A program made the translations under genes and the position numbers. DNA of 64,000 nt. Source: Enterococcus larvae. GTDB lineage: Bacteria; Bacillota; Bacilli; Lactobacillales; Enterococcaceae. The notes beneath the pieces are model-generated. The model was not told the origin of the DNA, ran no database searches, and saw only the letters and a program-made list of their open reading frames with translations. Positions 53,073 through 62,788 of this stretch are shown here, piece by piece. The DNA is taken from assembly GCF_017830045.1 (NCBI RefSeq), contig NZ_JAEDXU010000007.1, positions 1-64,000 of the forward strand, given 5' to 3'. How positions within the stretch are numbered: position 1 is the stretch's first letter; each line of letters starts with the position of its first letter.

Positions 53073-54290
53073 ATGTCGGAGCTTTATGGATTGCGTTCTT
53101 CTCGTCATTTGAAAAAAATGATGAAGTATATGCAGTATGTGTTCAATGATCATTTTGTGATCGTCTGTGTTTTCCTACTGGGCGGTCTGGGCTTTTATTA
53201 CTCTGAGCTTCTGAAAAATCTGCCGGAAGATTTTGTCTGGGGACGACCGCTTATTTTGGTTATCTGGCTGGTAATATTATTGATTGGTCAATTGGCTACA
53301 TTGACACAAGAGGCAGACAAGGTATTTATCCTGCCGAAGGAAGCGGAGATGCCGGACTACTTTAATCGGGCGTTTCGTCATTCATTTATTTTGCCGACAG
53401 TAGCAATCACACTGTTGAGCGGTATGACGATGCCGCTGCTTGTGGTATCTGGCAGTGAAGAATTCTCGTCCTTTTTCATCTATCTGCTGACCCTTCTTTT
53501 GTTGAAGGCGGCTCATTTAAAATGGCAGGAATATGATTTATACCAGATTTCAATCAGCGAGAGCCGATCATGGCAAGCGATTTGGTTCGTCGCTAGCGGA
53601 GGAACCTTAGCTGCTGGGCTATATGTAAATCCTTTCGTTGGTTTGGGAATCTCTGTGATTATTTTAGGTGTTTTTCTGGTTTTCCTGACAAGGAAAAAGC
53701 AGCAGGTATCTCTGGATTGGGAGAAGATGATCAAAAAGGAAAACAATCGGATGCATCGCATTTATCGATTCATCAATCTGTTCACGGATGTTCCGGAAAT
53801 CACTGGAAGTATCAAGCGAAGAAAACTATTTGATCCTGTTTTGAATAAGATCAAAAAGGAGAATAAGAATACGTATCTATATTTATATGCCCGCAGCTTT
53901 TTGAGAGGCTCTGAATACAGTGGGTTGTTCGTAAGGCTTTTAGGAGTCGCTGGCTTAATTTTGTTTTTCTCAAAGGACCTCATTCTTTCGATGGGGGTAG
54001 CAGTGGTATTTATCTATTTGCTGGGGTTCCAGTTGATTCCGATTTATGCTCAGTTTGATTATATGGTCATGACGCATCTTTATCCGACACCTGCAAAACA
54101 GAAGAAGCAGGCAGTCAGCTTTTTATTGAATGTACTATTGGCAATAGCGGCAGCTATTTTCGGCCTGATCGCCTTGTTCATCCTACCGGAAAAACAAGAA
54201 GCGTTACTGCTGATTGGGGCGATGGTTGTTGAAATCATACTATTTACAAGGTTCTATGTTCCGCAACGTTTGAAAAAAATGGAGGAATAA
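53073..54290 (+). CDS. ecsB: ABC transporter permease EcsB
   Basis: A 405-residue membrane protein with about eight to ten predicted helices. The charged central loop (KKENNRMHRIYRFINLFTDVPEITGSIKRRKLFDPVL) is characteristic of EcsB. It pairs with EcsA. Since EcsAB in other enterococci exports peptide fragments, it may also matter for the peptide system at 26 kb, but the genes are far apart and this is speculation. Confidence 0.92.
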   Translation: MSELYGLRSSRHLKKMMKYMQYVFNDHFVIVCVFLLGGLGFYYSELLKNLPEDFVWGRPLILVIWLVILLIGQLATLTQEADKVFILPKEAEMPDYFNRAFRHSFILPTVAITLLSGMTMPLLVVSGSEEFSSFFIYLLTLLLLKAAHLKWQEYDLYQISISESRSWQAIWFVASGGTLAAGLYVNPFVGLGISVIILGVFLVFLTRKKQQVSLDWEKMIKKENNRMHRIYRFINLFTDVPEITGSIKRRKLFDPVLNKIKKENKNTYLYLYARSFLRGSEYSGLFVRLLGVAGLILFFSKDLILSMGVAVVFIYLLGFQLIPIYAQFDYMVMTHLYPTPAKQKKQAVSFLLNVLLAIAAAIFGLIALFILPEKQEALLLIGAMVVEIILFTRFYVPQRLKKMEE

Positions 54291-54293
54291 GAC

Positions 54294-55145
54294 ATGAAAG
54301 TTTTATGGAATGATCGAATCGTTGAAAGAGAAGAAGTTCGAATTGATATGGAAGATCGCGGCTACCAATATGGCGATGGGCTGTATGAAGTGATTCGTGT
54401 TTACAACGGACAGCTTTATATGGCGGATGAACACATGACACGTCTTTGGACGGGGGCAGAGAAAATCAAGCTGCACCTGCCTTTTACAAAAGCAGAGCTG
54501 CTTGAGAGATTGAAGGAATTGACTGCTGTAGAAAAAGTTGCTGAAGGAAAGCTTTACTTGCAAGTTACTCGAGGCATCGATTCACCTCGTAATCATGCTC
54601 TCCCTGATCCGAAAAAAGTAACAGGAGTGCTGACTGCTAATATCATTCCTTATGAGCGACCAGTAGAAAAGCAGAAGAAGGGTATTGCTGTCGGAATTGT
54701 TCCAGATACACGCTGGCTGCATTGCGACATCAAATCACTTAGTCTTTTAGGAAATGTGATGGCGTTAGACCATGCAAGAAGTAGAGGGTTTGAAGACGCT
54801 GTTCAAATCCGTGACGGCAAAGTAACTGAAGCATCAGCCGCTAACTTTTGGATGGTCAAGGATAGAACCATTTATACTCATCCTGATGGTCAGCTGATTT
54901 TACCCGGCATCACAAAGCTGAAGCTTTTAGAGCTGGCTAAAAAACTGCAAATTCCTGTAAAAGAAGAGGCGTTCGATGAAGCCGAGCTGTTTACTGCGGA
55001 TGAATGCTTTATTACCGGTTCACTGATCGAAGTCATCCCAGTGGTCAGGATAGAAGAGCACATAGTCGGTACAGGACAGCCGGGAGAGATCACCCAACAG
55101 CTTCATGGGGAATATATGGCGGAAGTGGAACGGCAGTGTTTATAA
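54294..55145 (+). CDS. dat: D-amino-acid aminotransferase
   Basis: A 283-residue fold-type IV PLP enzyme. Catalytic Lys147 is in CDIKSLSLLGNVMA; YQYGDGLYEVIRV is near the N-terminus, and the phosphate-binding ITKLKLLEL and ECFITGSLIEVIPV stretches follow. It converts D-Ala and 2-oxoglutarate to D-Glu and pyruvate, feeding cell-wall synthesis. The length and motifs match Bacillus Dat closely. It starts four bases after ecsB with AATGGAGG. Confidence 0.92.
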   Translation: MKVLWNDRIVEREEVRIDMEDRGYQYGDGLYEVIRVYNGQLYMADEHMTRLWTGAEKIKLHLPFTKAELLERLKELTAVEKVAEGKLYLQVTRGIDSPRNHALPDPKKVTGVLTANIIPYERPVEKQKKGIAVGIVPDTRWLHCDIKSLSLLGNVMALDHARSRGFEDAVQIRDGKVTEASAANFWMVKDRTIYTHPDGQLILPGITKLKLLELAKKLQIPVKEEAFDEAELFTADECFITGSLIEVIPVVRIEEHIVGTGQPGEITQQLHGEYMAEVERQCL

Positions 55146-55212
55146 CCTTCTGTTGATTAGAAGTTGACATTTAGTGTAAAAACAAGTATAAATTTGTAAG
55201 ATGAAAAAATGG

Positions 55213-55265
55213 TCGGGACAAAAGCGTGAAGCTCCGAAAGAGCTGCTTTTGTCCCATCTTTTATT
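55213..55265 (+). terminator. Terminator related to the intergenic repeat family
   Basis: GGGACAAAAGC pairs with GCTTTTGTCCC around an inner AGCTC/GAGCT hairpin, followed by T-rich sequence. The TCGGGACAAAA wording echoes the end of the 13449 repeat. Confidence 0.8.
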
Positions 55266-55325
55266 CAGTAGAACAAGCAAGAGGAATCTTATCAGTAAAT
55301 AACATCAAGTAAGTGAGGAAAGAAC

Positions 55326-55976
55326 ATGCGTGTAAGAAAAAGACCAGGTGCAGAAGAATTGCTGGCAGCACATCCCGAGTATGTAGTAGAAGGACCCGAG
55401 CAGTGGCAGGGAAAATGGCAGGAACGTTTCGGTAATACCCATCCGATCCATATCGAGATTGGTACAGGAAAAGGACAGTTTGTTGCTGGAATGGCAAAAG
55501 CGAATCCCCATATCAATTATATCGGGATTGAAATGCAAGTCAGTGTTCTTTCGATTGCATTAGAGCGAGCACTAGAGGAAGAATTGCCGAACCTGCAGCT
55601 GCTTCATGTGAACGGCGAAGAGTTGACCCAGTATTTTGCAGAAAATGAAGTGGATCAAATTTATTTGAACTTTTCTGATCCTTGGCCGAAGAAACGTCAT
55701 GAAAAACGTCGTTTGACCTCCAAGAGCTTTTTGGCAGTGGATGAAAAAATCATGAAGCCAAATGGAGAAATCCATTTTAAAACGGATAACCGCGGACTGT
55801 TTGAATACTCCCTAAGCAGTTTCTCAAAGTACGGCATGATTCTTGAACAGGTTTGGCTGGATTTACATGACAGCTCTTATGAAGGAAATATCATGACCGA
55901 ATATGAAGAAAAATTCTCTGCAAAGGGACAGCCGATTTATCGTGTGGAAGCACGCTTTCAGTCAGTAGACGTATAG
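55326..55976 (+). CDS. trmB: tRNA (guanine-N7)-methyltransferase TrmB
   Basis: A 216-residue SAM-dependent methyltransferase making m7G46 in tRNA. It has the SAM motif [11 protein letters not shown], the acidic IGIEMQ, the catalytic [17 protein letters not shown] and the end [11 protein letters not shown]. Length and motifs are typical. GTGAGGAAAG precedes the start. Confidence 0.95.
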   Translation: MRVRKRPGAEELLAAHPEYVVEGPEQWQGKWQERFGNTHPIHIEIGTGKGQFVAGMAKANPHINYIGIEMQVSVLSIALERALEEELPNLQLLHVNGEELTQYFAENEVDQIYLNFSDPWPKKRHEKRRLTSKSFLAVDEKIMKPNGEIHFKTDNRGLFEYSLSSFSKYGMILEQVWLDLHDSSYEGNIMTEYEEKFSAKGQPIYRVEARFQSVDV

Positions 55977-56011
55977 GAATAGTGAAAAGCTGACACCAAT
56001 AATCAATGAAA

Positions 56012-56059
56012 AAAGAACCGCCAGCCAAAGATTCAATCTTTTTGGCTGGCGGTTCTTTC
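56012..56059 (+). terminator. Strong intrinsic terminator
   Basis: AAAGAACCGCCAGCCAAA pairs with its complement TTGGCTGGCGGTTCTTT, T residues following. It ends trmB and may also stop the convergent LURP-one gene. Confidence 0.88.
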
Positions 56060-56088
56060 GTTAGTTCTGCAAAGAGTGAATGTCAAAG

Positions 56089-56592
56089 TCATGACGTACT
56101 GCCGGAGCTGGCAGCGGCGTTGTTTTCCTCTTGCTTGACAAAATCGATGGCGATCACAAGGGAAATAATCGTGTGCTCCAATGCCTCGTCGTAGATATCG
56201 ACCTCAAAGGAATCGCCCCAGGTAAACCATTTTTCTGAGATTGTCGCAACTGTCTGTCCGTTACGAACGATCTCGAAATTTTTGTTCCACCAATCCCCTT
56301 GAACGTCCAACTCCTTAGCATCTATGTGATAACGAGATTTGAAGAGTGTCAGCTCTTTCTCGATCGTCAGTGTCTCTTCTCCATCGATTTCAATAAAGAA
56401 TTTAGGCAGAAAGCTGAACACCTTCTTTGTGATTGTCCCGATTGTTTGCCCATGTACGTCTGAAATCGTGAAGGTTTTTGGTATGGAAAGAAAGCTGCCT
56501 TCAACGATATACCTGTCCTGCTCGTTTTCATCCTTCACTGTAAAATGACCGCCCAAGCTGAATACCTGTTGTTTAATGAATAATTTTTTCAT
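56089..56592 (-). CDS. LURP-one-related (DUF567-like) protein
   Basis: A 167-residue protein of alternating beta strands with the tubby/LURP-one pattern: an initial KKLFIKQQVFSLGGHFTVKDENE, a repeated G-x-x-x-x-F/W-T unit, and ISEKWFTWGDSFEVDIYDE. The fold may bind phospholipid; no role is known in bacteria. GGAGG precedes the ATG. A short Ala/Ser tail ends it. Confidence 0.8.
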   Translation of the reverse strand: MKKLFIKQQVFSLGGHFTVKDENEQDRYIVEGSFLSIPKTFTISDVHGQTIGTITKKVFSFLPKFFIEIDGEETLTIEKELTLFKSRYHIDAKELDVQGDWWNKNFEIVRNGQTVATISEKWFTWGDSFEVDIYDEALEHTIISLVIAIDFVKQEENNAAASSGSTS

Positions 56593-56683
56593 ACTGGCCT
56601 CCTGATTTCTAATACTAAAACGGAGTAACTAAAAAGAGAAAAAAATGCTCCCGCAAAAACGAGTACACTCTCTTCTCTTTATC

Positions 56684-57019
56684 CTATAAACGAGTCACAT
56701 CGATCACTGTTCCGGTTTGTGCATCTGCAACAAATGCATATTGAACCAAAGAGCCGTCTTCTATACGGGAAATACCGCCATTATAAGTTTTTGAATGGAT
56801 GGCGAACTTTCTAAGTGGTTTTTTCTCGAATTCGATCCATGATCCTTCGATCGGTCCTTCCTTCAAAAAGGCATCTTTTATATTTTCCAGTACGAGATCT
56901 GCGTCCAGCGTACGGTTTCTTTGGAACCACAGGGTGGACAGAACACCGCCGACAACGCCCAGTCCGGCACCTAAAGCCAGTCCGTTTTTAAAATAACTCA
57001 ATTCATTTTCTTCACCCAT
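56684..57019 (-). CDS. Small membrane protein with PepSY-like domain
   Basis: A 111-residue protein: a glycine-rich membrane segment (FKNGLALGAGLGVVGGVLSTLWF), then a PepSY-like fold (DADLVLENIKDAFLKEGPIEGSW ... GSLVQYAFVADAQTGTVIDV). It may inhibit or sense peptidases. The ATG at 57019 is nine bases after GGAGGG; a GTG at 57028 is less likely. Confidence 0.65.
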   Translation of the reverse strand: MGEENELSYFKNGLALGAGLGVVGGVLSTLWFQRNRTLDADLVLENIKDAFLKEGPIEGSWIEFEKKPLRKFAIHSKTYNGGISRIEDGSLVQYAFVADAQTGTVIDVTRL

Positions 57020-57237
57020 CAGGAACACCCTCCGTCTATTTCAAGTATTGATAGCTGTCTGTTATCCTATTCCTATTCTAACATAGTCTAATGGAAATAA
57101 AAAAAATGTTCAATAAAATAATTTTGCGTTATAATAAATGAGAAATCTCGAAAATGAGAGAAATAAACGACATTGATAGTTTTTATCAAAAAGATTTTGT
57201 TTGTTTCGAGGTAAAAACAAGGCGGAGGTCAAAGAAA

Positions 57238-58314
57238 ATGGATGACAAAACATTTTTACGAATCAAGGAATTGACAGAGCTTCAAGGGACTAGCGGAGCT
57301 GAGGAAGACGTTCGAGCATATATGAAAAAGCATATGACGCCTTTAGTAGATGACGTGCAATATGACGGCTTAGGCGGGATCTTTGGGATCAAACGTGCAA
57401 AGGATAGTGAAGCACCAAGAGTCATGATTGCAGCACATTTAGATGAAGTCGGCTTTATGCTGACGCACATTCAAGATAACGGACTATTTCGCATTGTCCC
57501 ATTAGGCGGCTGGAATCCGTATGTAGTTTCCGCGCAGCGCTTTACATTGAAAACAGCGAAGGGCGATTATCCATGTATCTCTTCTTCTATCCCACCTCAT
57601 TTATTAAGAGGGACAAGCGGTCAGAAACAACTGGAGGTAACAGATGTGTTGTTCGATGCTGGTTTTGAATCGAAAGAAGAAGCAGAAAGCTTTGGTGTCC
57701 GTCCAGGCGATACAATCGTTCCACAGACTGAAACAATCAAGACAGCCAATGGTAAAAATATCATTGCAAAATCATGGGACAACCGTTACGGCTGTACATT
57801 GGTATTGGAAGCTCTTGAGGCGCTGCAAAATGAAGCTTTGGGACATACATTGATTGCTGGTGCAAATGTTCAAGAAGAAGTTGGTTTGAGAGGCTCTAAG
57901 CCATCTGTTCATAAGTTCAAACCTGATTTATTTTTCGCTGTAGATTGCTCAGCTGCTGACGATATTCAGACAAAAGAAGGTACCTTCGGGCATTTAGGTG
58001 AAGGAACACTGCTGCGTATTTTCGATCCGGGCATGATCACGTTGCCTCGTGTACGTGAATACCTGCTTGATACAGCGGAAACGCACAACATCCCTTACCA
58101 ATATTTTGTTTCTAAAGGCGGAACAGATGCAGGGGCCGCTCATACAACGAATGATGGTGTACCAAGCTCTGTGATTGGCGTTTGCGGACGCTATATCCAT
58201 ACCCACCAAACAATGTTCAGCATCAGAGATTTTGAAGCAGCGAGAGAAATGCTGATCCAAGTTCTGAAAGGTCTGGATCGTACGACTGTTAATACAATTA
58301 TTTACGGAAAGTAG
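57238..58314 (+). CDS. pepA: M42-family glutamyl aminopeptidase
   Basis: A 358-residue cytoplasmic metallo-aminopeptidase. The metal and catalytic residues are seen in AAHLDEVGFM, WDNRYGC, NVQEEVGLRGS, AVDCSAADD and HTTNDGVP. PepA removes N-terminal Glu/Asp. GGCGGAGG is ten bases before the ATG at 57238; the longer ORF from 57154 begins with unrelated sequence. The downstream order thioredoxin then ytpR is a conserved Lactobacillales neighbourhood. Confidence 0.92.
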   Translation: MDDKTFLRIKELTELQGTSGAEEDVRAYMKKHMTPLVDDVQYDGLGGIFGIKRAKDSEAPRVMIAAHLDEVGFMLTHIQDNGLFRIVPLGGWNPYVVSAQRFTLKTAKGDYPCISSSIPPHLLRGTSGQKQLEVTDVLFDAGFESKEEAESFGVRPGDTIVPQTETIKTANGKNIIAKSWDNRYGCTLVLEALEALQNEALGHTLIAGANVQEEVGLRGSKPSVHKFKPDLFFAVDCSAADDIQTKEGTFGHLGEGTLLRIFDPGMITLPRVREYLLDTAETHNIPYQYFVSKGGTDAGAAHTTNDGVPSSVIGVCGRYIHTHQTMFSIRDFEAAREMLIQVLKGLDRTTVNTIIYGK

Positions 58315-58323
58315 GAAGCGCAA

Positions 58324-58641
58324 ATGATCATACCAAAATCGCTGGAGGAACTGGCTGGTTATGTGGAAAATGGAAAAACTGTTTTCTTCTTTACCGCTGA
58401 CTGGTGCGGAGATTGCCGCTTCATCAAGCCGGCTCTGCCTGAAATCGAAGAAGCCTTTCCAGAGTATCAGTTTGTCGAGGTCGACCGTGACGAATTCATC
58501 GATGTTGCAGCAAAATGGAACATCTTTGGTATTCCAAGCTTTGTTGTTTTAGATAACGGGAAAGAGCTGGGACGTCTGGTCAATAAAGATCGTAAAACAA
58601 AGGCGGAAATCACAGAATTTATAAAAGGAGTATCCGTCTGA
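58324..58641 (+). CDS. Thioredoxin-family protein
   Basis: A 105-residue single-domain thioredoxin fold with active site ADWCGDCRFIKP and cis-Pro in FGIPSFVVL. It has no membrane segment, so it is cytoplasmic, unlike the two membrane-bound oxidoreductases in the peptide island. It follows pepA by nine bases. Confidence 0.9.
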   Translation: MIIPKSLEELAGYVENGKTVFFFTADWCGDCRFIKPALPEIEEAFPEYQFVEVDRDEFIDVAAKWNIFGIPSFVVLDNGKELGRLVNKDRKTKAEITEFIKGVSV

Positions 58642-58816
58642 GACGGTGCTTCATCTATACATGCTTCCTGTGGCTGGACTGTCAGTTGACTGACAAAGGT
58701 CCAGTCACTTTTTGAGAGCTTTGCGCCGAGGAAAAGGAATTTTACGGCAAAAGCAATAGGCAGATACTCGCTTTTTTGTTAAGATGGAACAGAATGAAAA
58801 ATGAGGAGGAGAATAA

Positions 58817-59428
58817 ATGATTTTTTCATATAATAAAGCGCATGTCGGTGACGTGCTGATGGTCATCGTTGCAGATGATCAAGGACAGGAAAATCATGTT
58901 GAACGTAAAGGCAGTACAGCGAAGGTCACTGTAGAAGACGGTACAATCGTTGCCTGGAATATTTTTGATGTGTCTGAAATCCTAGGTGATATTGCCGGAC
59001 AAGGACAGGTTGAACTGTCTCAAGAGCAGCTTGACCGCTTGAATGAAGCGATTGCTAAAGATGGTTTTTCTGAAACATTGGTACTTGATCATGAGCCTAA
59101 AATCGTGATCGGCTTTGTCAAATCATGCAAGAAGCATCCAGACTCCGATCACTTGTCCATTACACAAACAGAGGTTGATAATGGTACAGTTTTACAGATC
59201 GTTTGTGGTGCGCCAAACATCAAGGCGGGGCAGAAGGTTGTTGTTGCCAAGCCGGGAGCAATGATGCCCGACGGTATGATGATCTGGCCAGGCAAGCTGC
59301 GCGGTGTAGAGAGCTTGGGAATGATCTGCTCTGCCAAAGAGTTGAATGTACCTAATGCACCAGAGAAAAAAGGTATTTTAGAGCTGCCGTTTGATGCAAT
59401 AGTTGGAGCGCCGTTTTCAGCGGAGTAA
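58817..59428 (+). CDS. ytpR: YtpR-family tRNA-binding domain protein
   Basis: A 203-residue protein. The N-terminal half is a DUF4479-type region. The C-terminal half (about 90-203) is an OB-fold tRNA-binding domain like the B2 domain of PheT, with HPDSDHLSITQTEVDNG, VCGAPNIKAGQKVVVAKPGA and GMICSAKELN. GAGGAGG precedes the ATG. Role unknown; conserved near pepA. Confidence 0.9.
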   Translation: MIFSYNKAHVGDVLMVIVADDQGQENHVERKGSTAKVTVEDGTIVAWNIFDVSEILGDIAGQGQVELSQEQLDRLNEAIAKDGFSETLVLDHEPKIVIGFVKSCKKHPDSDHLSITQTEVDNGTVLQIVCGAPNIKAGQKVVVAKPGAMMPDGMMIWPGKLRGVESLGMICSAKELNVPNAPEKKGILELPFDAIVGAPFSAE

Positions 59429-59464
59429 TTATCAAAAATTGTTTTTTGAAACTTGAAATAGAGG

Positions 59465-59523
59465 AACTGAGATGTTGTTTATAGTGTGTGTATGCACATG
59501 ATAACGGATATCTCGGTTTTTTT
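59465..59523 (+). terminator. Probable terminator after ytpR
   Basis: AACTGAGAT pairs with ATCTCGGTT (one G-T pair) at the base of a long imperfect hairpin, followed by seven T. The gap 59524-59780 shows nothing else I can support. Confidence 0.6.
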
Positions 59524-59780
59524 GTCTGGGTATGTCGAAGAATCTGTTGGAAGGCTGACTGTAGGAGGGACAGAGGTGTTTCAATTCTGGAAATTTGGAT
59601 CGGAACATCTGTGGAAGCACAGCTTTTCGTTATATGAATATGATTGGATAAGCATGGTGTCTATTGTTGTCATCATAAACAATAGCTAATGTTTATGGGA
59701 TTCATATAGCAGATTATTTTTGTGTAATGCTTTTGCCGAAGCGTTTTATATAGACATTATTTTTTAGGAAGGGAAATGAC

Positions 59781-60026
59781 GTGAAGAAGGAAAAGAGTAA
59801 GAATCGCTTGAAAGAGTTAAGAGAACGCAGGGCATTGACTTACCATGAACTGGCCGAGGAAATAGAAAATCTGTATAGGAACAAGTATCATGAGCAGATA
59901 ATCATTTCATGGCAGATGATGCAGGCGATCGAATGTGGAAAATATAGTCCGTCGTTGGAGTTGGGTCTGTTGCTTTCGGATTATTTTCATTTGGATGTGA
60001 AAGAATTGTTTTTTGAGATTCGCTGA
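59781..60026 (+). CDS. Small XRE-type helix-turn-helix protein
   Basis: An 81-residue protein that is a single Cro/CI-like helix-turn-helix (RLKELRERRALTYHELAEEIEN ... ISWQMMQAIECGKYSPSLELGLLLSDYFHLDVKELF). The insertion NLYRNKYHEQI between helices lengthens the usual spacing. It probably binds DNA as a dimer; the target is unknown. GGAAGGG precedes the GTG/ATG region of the start. Confidence 0.75.
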   Translation: MKKEKSKNRLKELRERRALTYHELAEEIENLYRNKYHEQIIISWQMMQAIECGKYSPSLELGLLLSDYFHLDVKELFFEIR

Positions 60027-60066
60027 CAAAAGAAGTATTTCAGGGATAATCCATAGGTAACAAAAA

Positions 60067-60122
60067 ACGAGCCAGAAGCCTCTTGCTTTGAAAGATAAGC
60101 AGAAAGAGAAGCTTTTGGCTCG
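60067..60122. terminator. Bidirectional terminator between converging XRE genes
   Basis: CGAGCCAGAAGC with CTCTT pairs with AAGAG and GCTTTTGGCTCG in a long imperfect hairpin between the two genes. Confidence 0.7.
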
Positions 60123-60143
60123 CTGTTTATTCGTAATAAAGGT

Positions 60144-61025
60144 TCAGGCTAGCGGATCAATCGCTCTGTTTAGAAGGGCTGCTTCAGTCAGCTTATTTAC
60201 TTGAAGCGGCGAGTTTTGGATCTCTGTTAATTCAGTGTCCATTTTTTTTTGAATAGAAAGCGTGTCAGTCATCAATGTCTCACTGAAATCAACCAAATAA
60301 TCGTTGACCGAATGGGTATGTCCAATAGAAACTATATAATGCTCTACAGTGTTTTGCACAAAGTCATGACTGATATTGAATCGTTCAGCCACTTCTCTTA
60401 AAGTGGTATCTCCCTTTCGCCAAGCAATGATAAATAAATCAAGTGGTAGAAGCTCTTCATATATTCCACGTTGAACATTCAAGAATTCCGGCGTGTCTTC
60501 CTGTTTAAGCTCCACCAAAAGAAAACTGTCGAACAATAACTGTTTTTGGCGTTTTCCATGGATGGCCCCAAACTCATCGAGCAGCCTCCTTAAGTATTTT
60601 GCCAGCTCATATATCTCACAGTTATCATGACTAAGAAGCTTATCAACACAGCTTTCGATTTCAAAGGAGTCATAATTGAATTGTTTTCTTAAGTTCATGA
60701 TTTTCAATTCATACACATAACGAAAAATTTTGTCGATGTCCTCCTTATTCAAATCATTCATGACTGTTTGAAGCTCCAGTGCAAGATCACGAATATCATA
60801 AATATTCTGATTCGTGAAACTATCCAGTGTTGTCCGGCCAAACAGCGTATCGATAGAAACCTGAAACAACTGAGAAAATTCCATGATCTTTTCTGCTGGT
60901 GGTTGACTGATACCACGTTCCCAGTTTGAAATATTCATCACACGAACATTTAATTTTTCAGCAACCTCTGATTGACTCATTTTTTGGTAAGTACGTAAAA
61001 ATCGAATGATTTCTCCAATTTGCAT
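60144..61025 (-). CDS. XRE regulator with degenerate ImmA/IrrE-like C-terminal region
   Basis: A 293-residue protein. The N-terminal XRE domain (1-65) reads IGEIIRFLRTYQKMSQSEVAEKLNVRVMNISNWERG. The middle is helical. The segment NVQRGIYEELLPLDLFIIAWRKGDTTLREVAERFNISHDFVQNTVEHY matches the end of ImmA/IrrE metallopeptidase domains, but I see no HExxH, so a peptidase is unlikely. Phage- or ICE-type regulators have this build. It stands alone; no phage genes are in view. Confidence 0.7.
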   Translation of the reverse strand: MQIGEIIRFLRTYQKMSQSEVAEKLNVRVMNISNWERGISQPPAEKIMEFSQLFQVSIDTLFGRTTLDSFTNQNIYDIRDLALELQTVMNDLNKEDIDKIFRYVYELKIMNLRKQFNYDSFEIESCVDKLLSHDNCEIYELAKYLRRLLDEFGAIHGKRQKQLLFDSFLLVELKQEDTPEFLNVQRGIYEELLPLDLFIIAWRKGDTTLREVAERFNISHDFVQNTVEHYIVSIGHTHSVNDYLVDFSETLMTDTLSIQKKMDTELTEIQNSPLQVNKLTEAALLNRAIDPLA

Positions 61026-61670
61026 GATAAACCCCTTTCATGAATAAAGTATGTAAATCGTAGTAAATACTCGTAAAATTTCAATATAAAAATAAATTAT
61101 AAAAAAATGTTTTAATTATCTAAGTTTTGTATTATAATGATAATCAGATAAAAGAAAAACGTTACAAATAAAGAAAAATAAATTTTCCGAATGATTGAGT
61201 AAAAAAGCGACATTTTCAATTACTAGTAAATCAATGAAAAAGTCACTAAAATATATTCGAATCAATTTTCGAGTGCTATTTTTAGTAAGCGAATAATTTC
61301 TTTCGAGTCATGTAGTGGCACCGAAAGAGTCGGCAAATGAATAAGTGATAATACTGTACTCCCCCTTAACTCATTGTTGGCGCAGTGGATTAAGAAATAT
61401 GGGGCATCAACTCATGCAAAACCACAAACTATACAGACTTTTTTGCTGCACTTTTTGCAACGTTAATATTATAACAAGTAAACAATAAAAAGAACAGGAG
61501 CAAAAAGGTATTTTTTAGATTTTTGTCTCTTTATATGTTGCTTGTTAAAGAGTACTGTGATGAGAGGTAGATACGCCCGTTTGAAGTGGCAAAGCAGTGG
61601 ACGGAAAGAGGCTTCTTATCGATCAGCTCTTACTCTGCAGCTTTGTTAAGTCGAAGAAAGGGGATGGGAG
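61026..61670. other. Gene-free AT-rich interval
   Basis: About 645 bp with no ORF I can support on either strand. It should hold the promoters of the divergent XRE gene and of the 61671 gene; no strong structure was recognised. Confidence 0.5.
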
Positions 61671-62078
61671 ATGGCTAAGAACTTTCCTATTCAGCAAAAA
61701 GACATAGAAAGACTGGAAAATGCCACCGTTCAGCTTTTCAACAAAAGTTTCTGGCAGCTTTATCATCAGCAGGCCAGACGTTTTATTTACTTAGTGGAAG
61801 ATGGCGAGCGGCATAAGCAGGAAATCGGTCAGCTGACAGCAACGAAACAAATCTATTCTGAAATAAAGCTGCTGATGGATAATAAGGGGAACATCATTGG
61901 GAAACGTATGGATAGAAGCAGTCTTTTGTTAAGTACCAACGGGAATCGCTTGAAGCAGGCACCGAGACCGAAAAAGTATGAACTCAGTGAACATGAACGC
62001 AGCTTGGCATCGATTGAAGGGCAAGAATACAAGGACTGGCTGCAGGAAATGAAGCTGTATTGCCATGAGCATTTGTAA
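61671..62078 (+). CDS. Hypothetical protein, 135 residues
   Basis: A basic soluble protein with no signal peptide, membrane segment or recognised domain. It has a helical N-terminal half (IERLENATVQLFNKSFWQLYHQQARRFIYLVEDGERHKQEI) and a charged C-terminal part (RPKKYELSEHERSLASIEGQEYKDWLQEMKLYCHEHL). AAAGGGGATGGGAG precedes the ATG. Function unknown. Confidence 0.6.
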   Translation: MAKNFPIQQKDIERLENATVQLFNKSFWQLYHQQARRFIYLVEDGERHKQEIGQLTATKQIYSEIKLLMDNKGNIIGKRMDRSSLLLSTNGNRLKQAPRPKKYELSEHERSLASIEGQEYKDWLQEMKLYCHEHL

Positions 62079-62584
62079 AGCTGCTGTAGTTAGCAAAATA
62101 ATAATTAAATAACAATTTAATGATGAAAAATCAATGATCGATCAGAAAAAACTAAATAGTATCATAGGCTAATAAGAGGCCTCTTCAAACTAATCAGCGT
62201 GACTACTAAAGGGTTTGAAGTAACCAGCATTCGTAAGTCTGGTGTGTCACAGTGCAGAAAACTGCACAATCATGCAAAGATTTTGCAAGGATCTCCAATG
62301 AGGGAGCAAAATATCCGACTTTGCTAGAGTTTTCGTTTCCGGTTGCTTTAAAACGAGCGTTTTAACTCTTATAGTGAAAGAATTCATCCTGAGCAGGAAG
62401 TAATTTCGATGGTTGTCGGCTATTGTAGGACCTGCCTTCAAGATGTATATCTTGAAGAAGAATGTGTTTACTGAAGGATCGATCAATAATAGATAAGCAA
62501 GCAAAGAAATATTAGAAAGAGATGTTTGATGGAAGCCCCGTGATCCTAGCGGAGTAATAGGTAAAAAAATCAATAAAAATAAAT
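62079..62584. other. Gene-free interval
   Basis: About 500 bp with no convincing gene. A minus-strand frame (62247-62573) has no ribosome binding site or family resemblance and is treated as chance. Confidence 0.5.
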
Positions 62585-62631
62585 AAGCAGAAGCGGCTGA
62601 AACAGTACATTTGTTTCAGCCGCTTCTGCTT
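62585..62631 (+). terminator. Strong intrinsic terminator/stem-loop upstream of the adhesin gene
   Basis: A perfect 20-bp stem AAGCAGAAGCGGCTGAAACA with its complement around seven bases. Only short T runs follow, so it may be a terminator or a structured element in front of the surface protein gene. Confidence 0.75.
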
Positions 62632-62788
62632 GTTCAATAAAGAAAAGGGAATTGGGAAACTATTTAAATCTCCGATTACCTTTTTTGTTTTGGCTAAATG
62701 TCAGGAGGAGGATAGAGATGAAGAGGAGCAGGGAACCGCCTGTTTGATGAAGCACCGTAACTTAAATAAAAAATCAGGAGGAAATAAA

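Noticed and set aside
62247-62573. Minus-strand 108-codon ORF
   Set aside because: No ribosome binding site, odd composition and no recognisable domain; probably chance.
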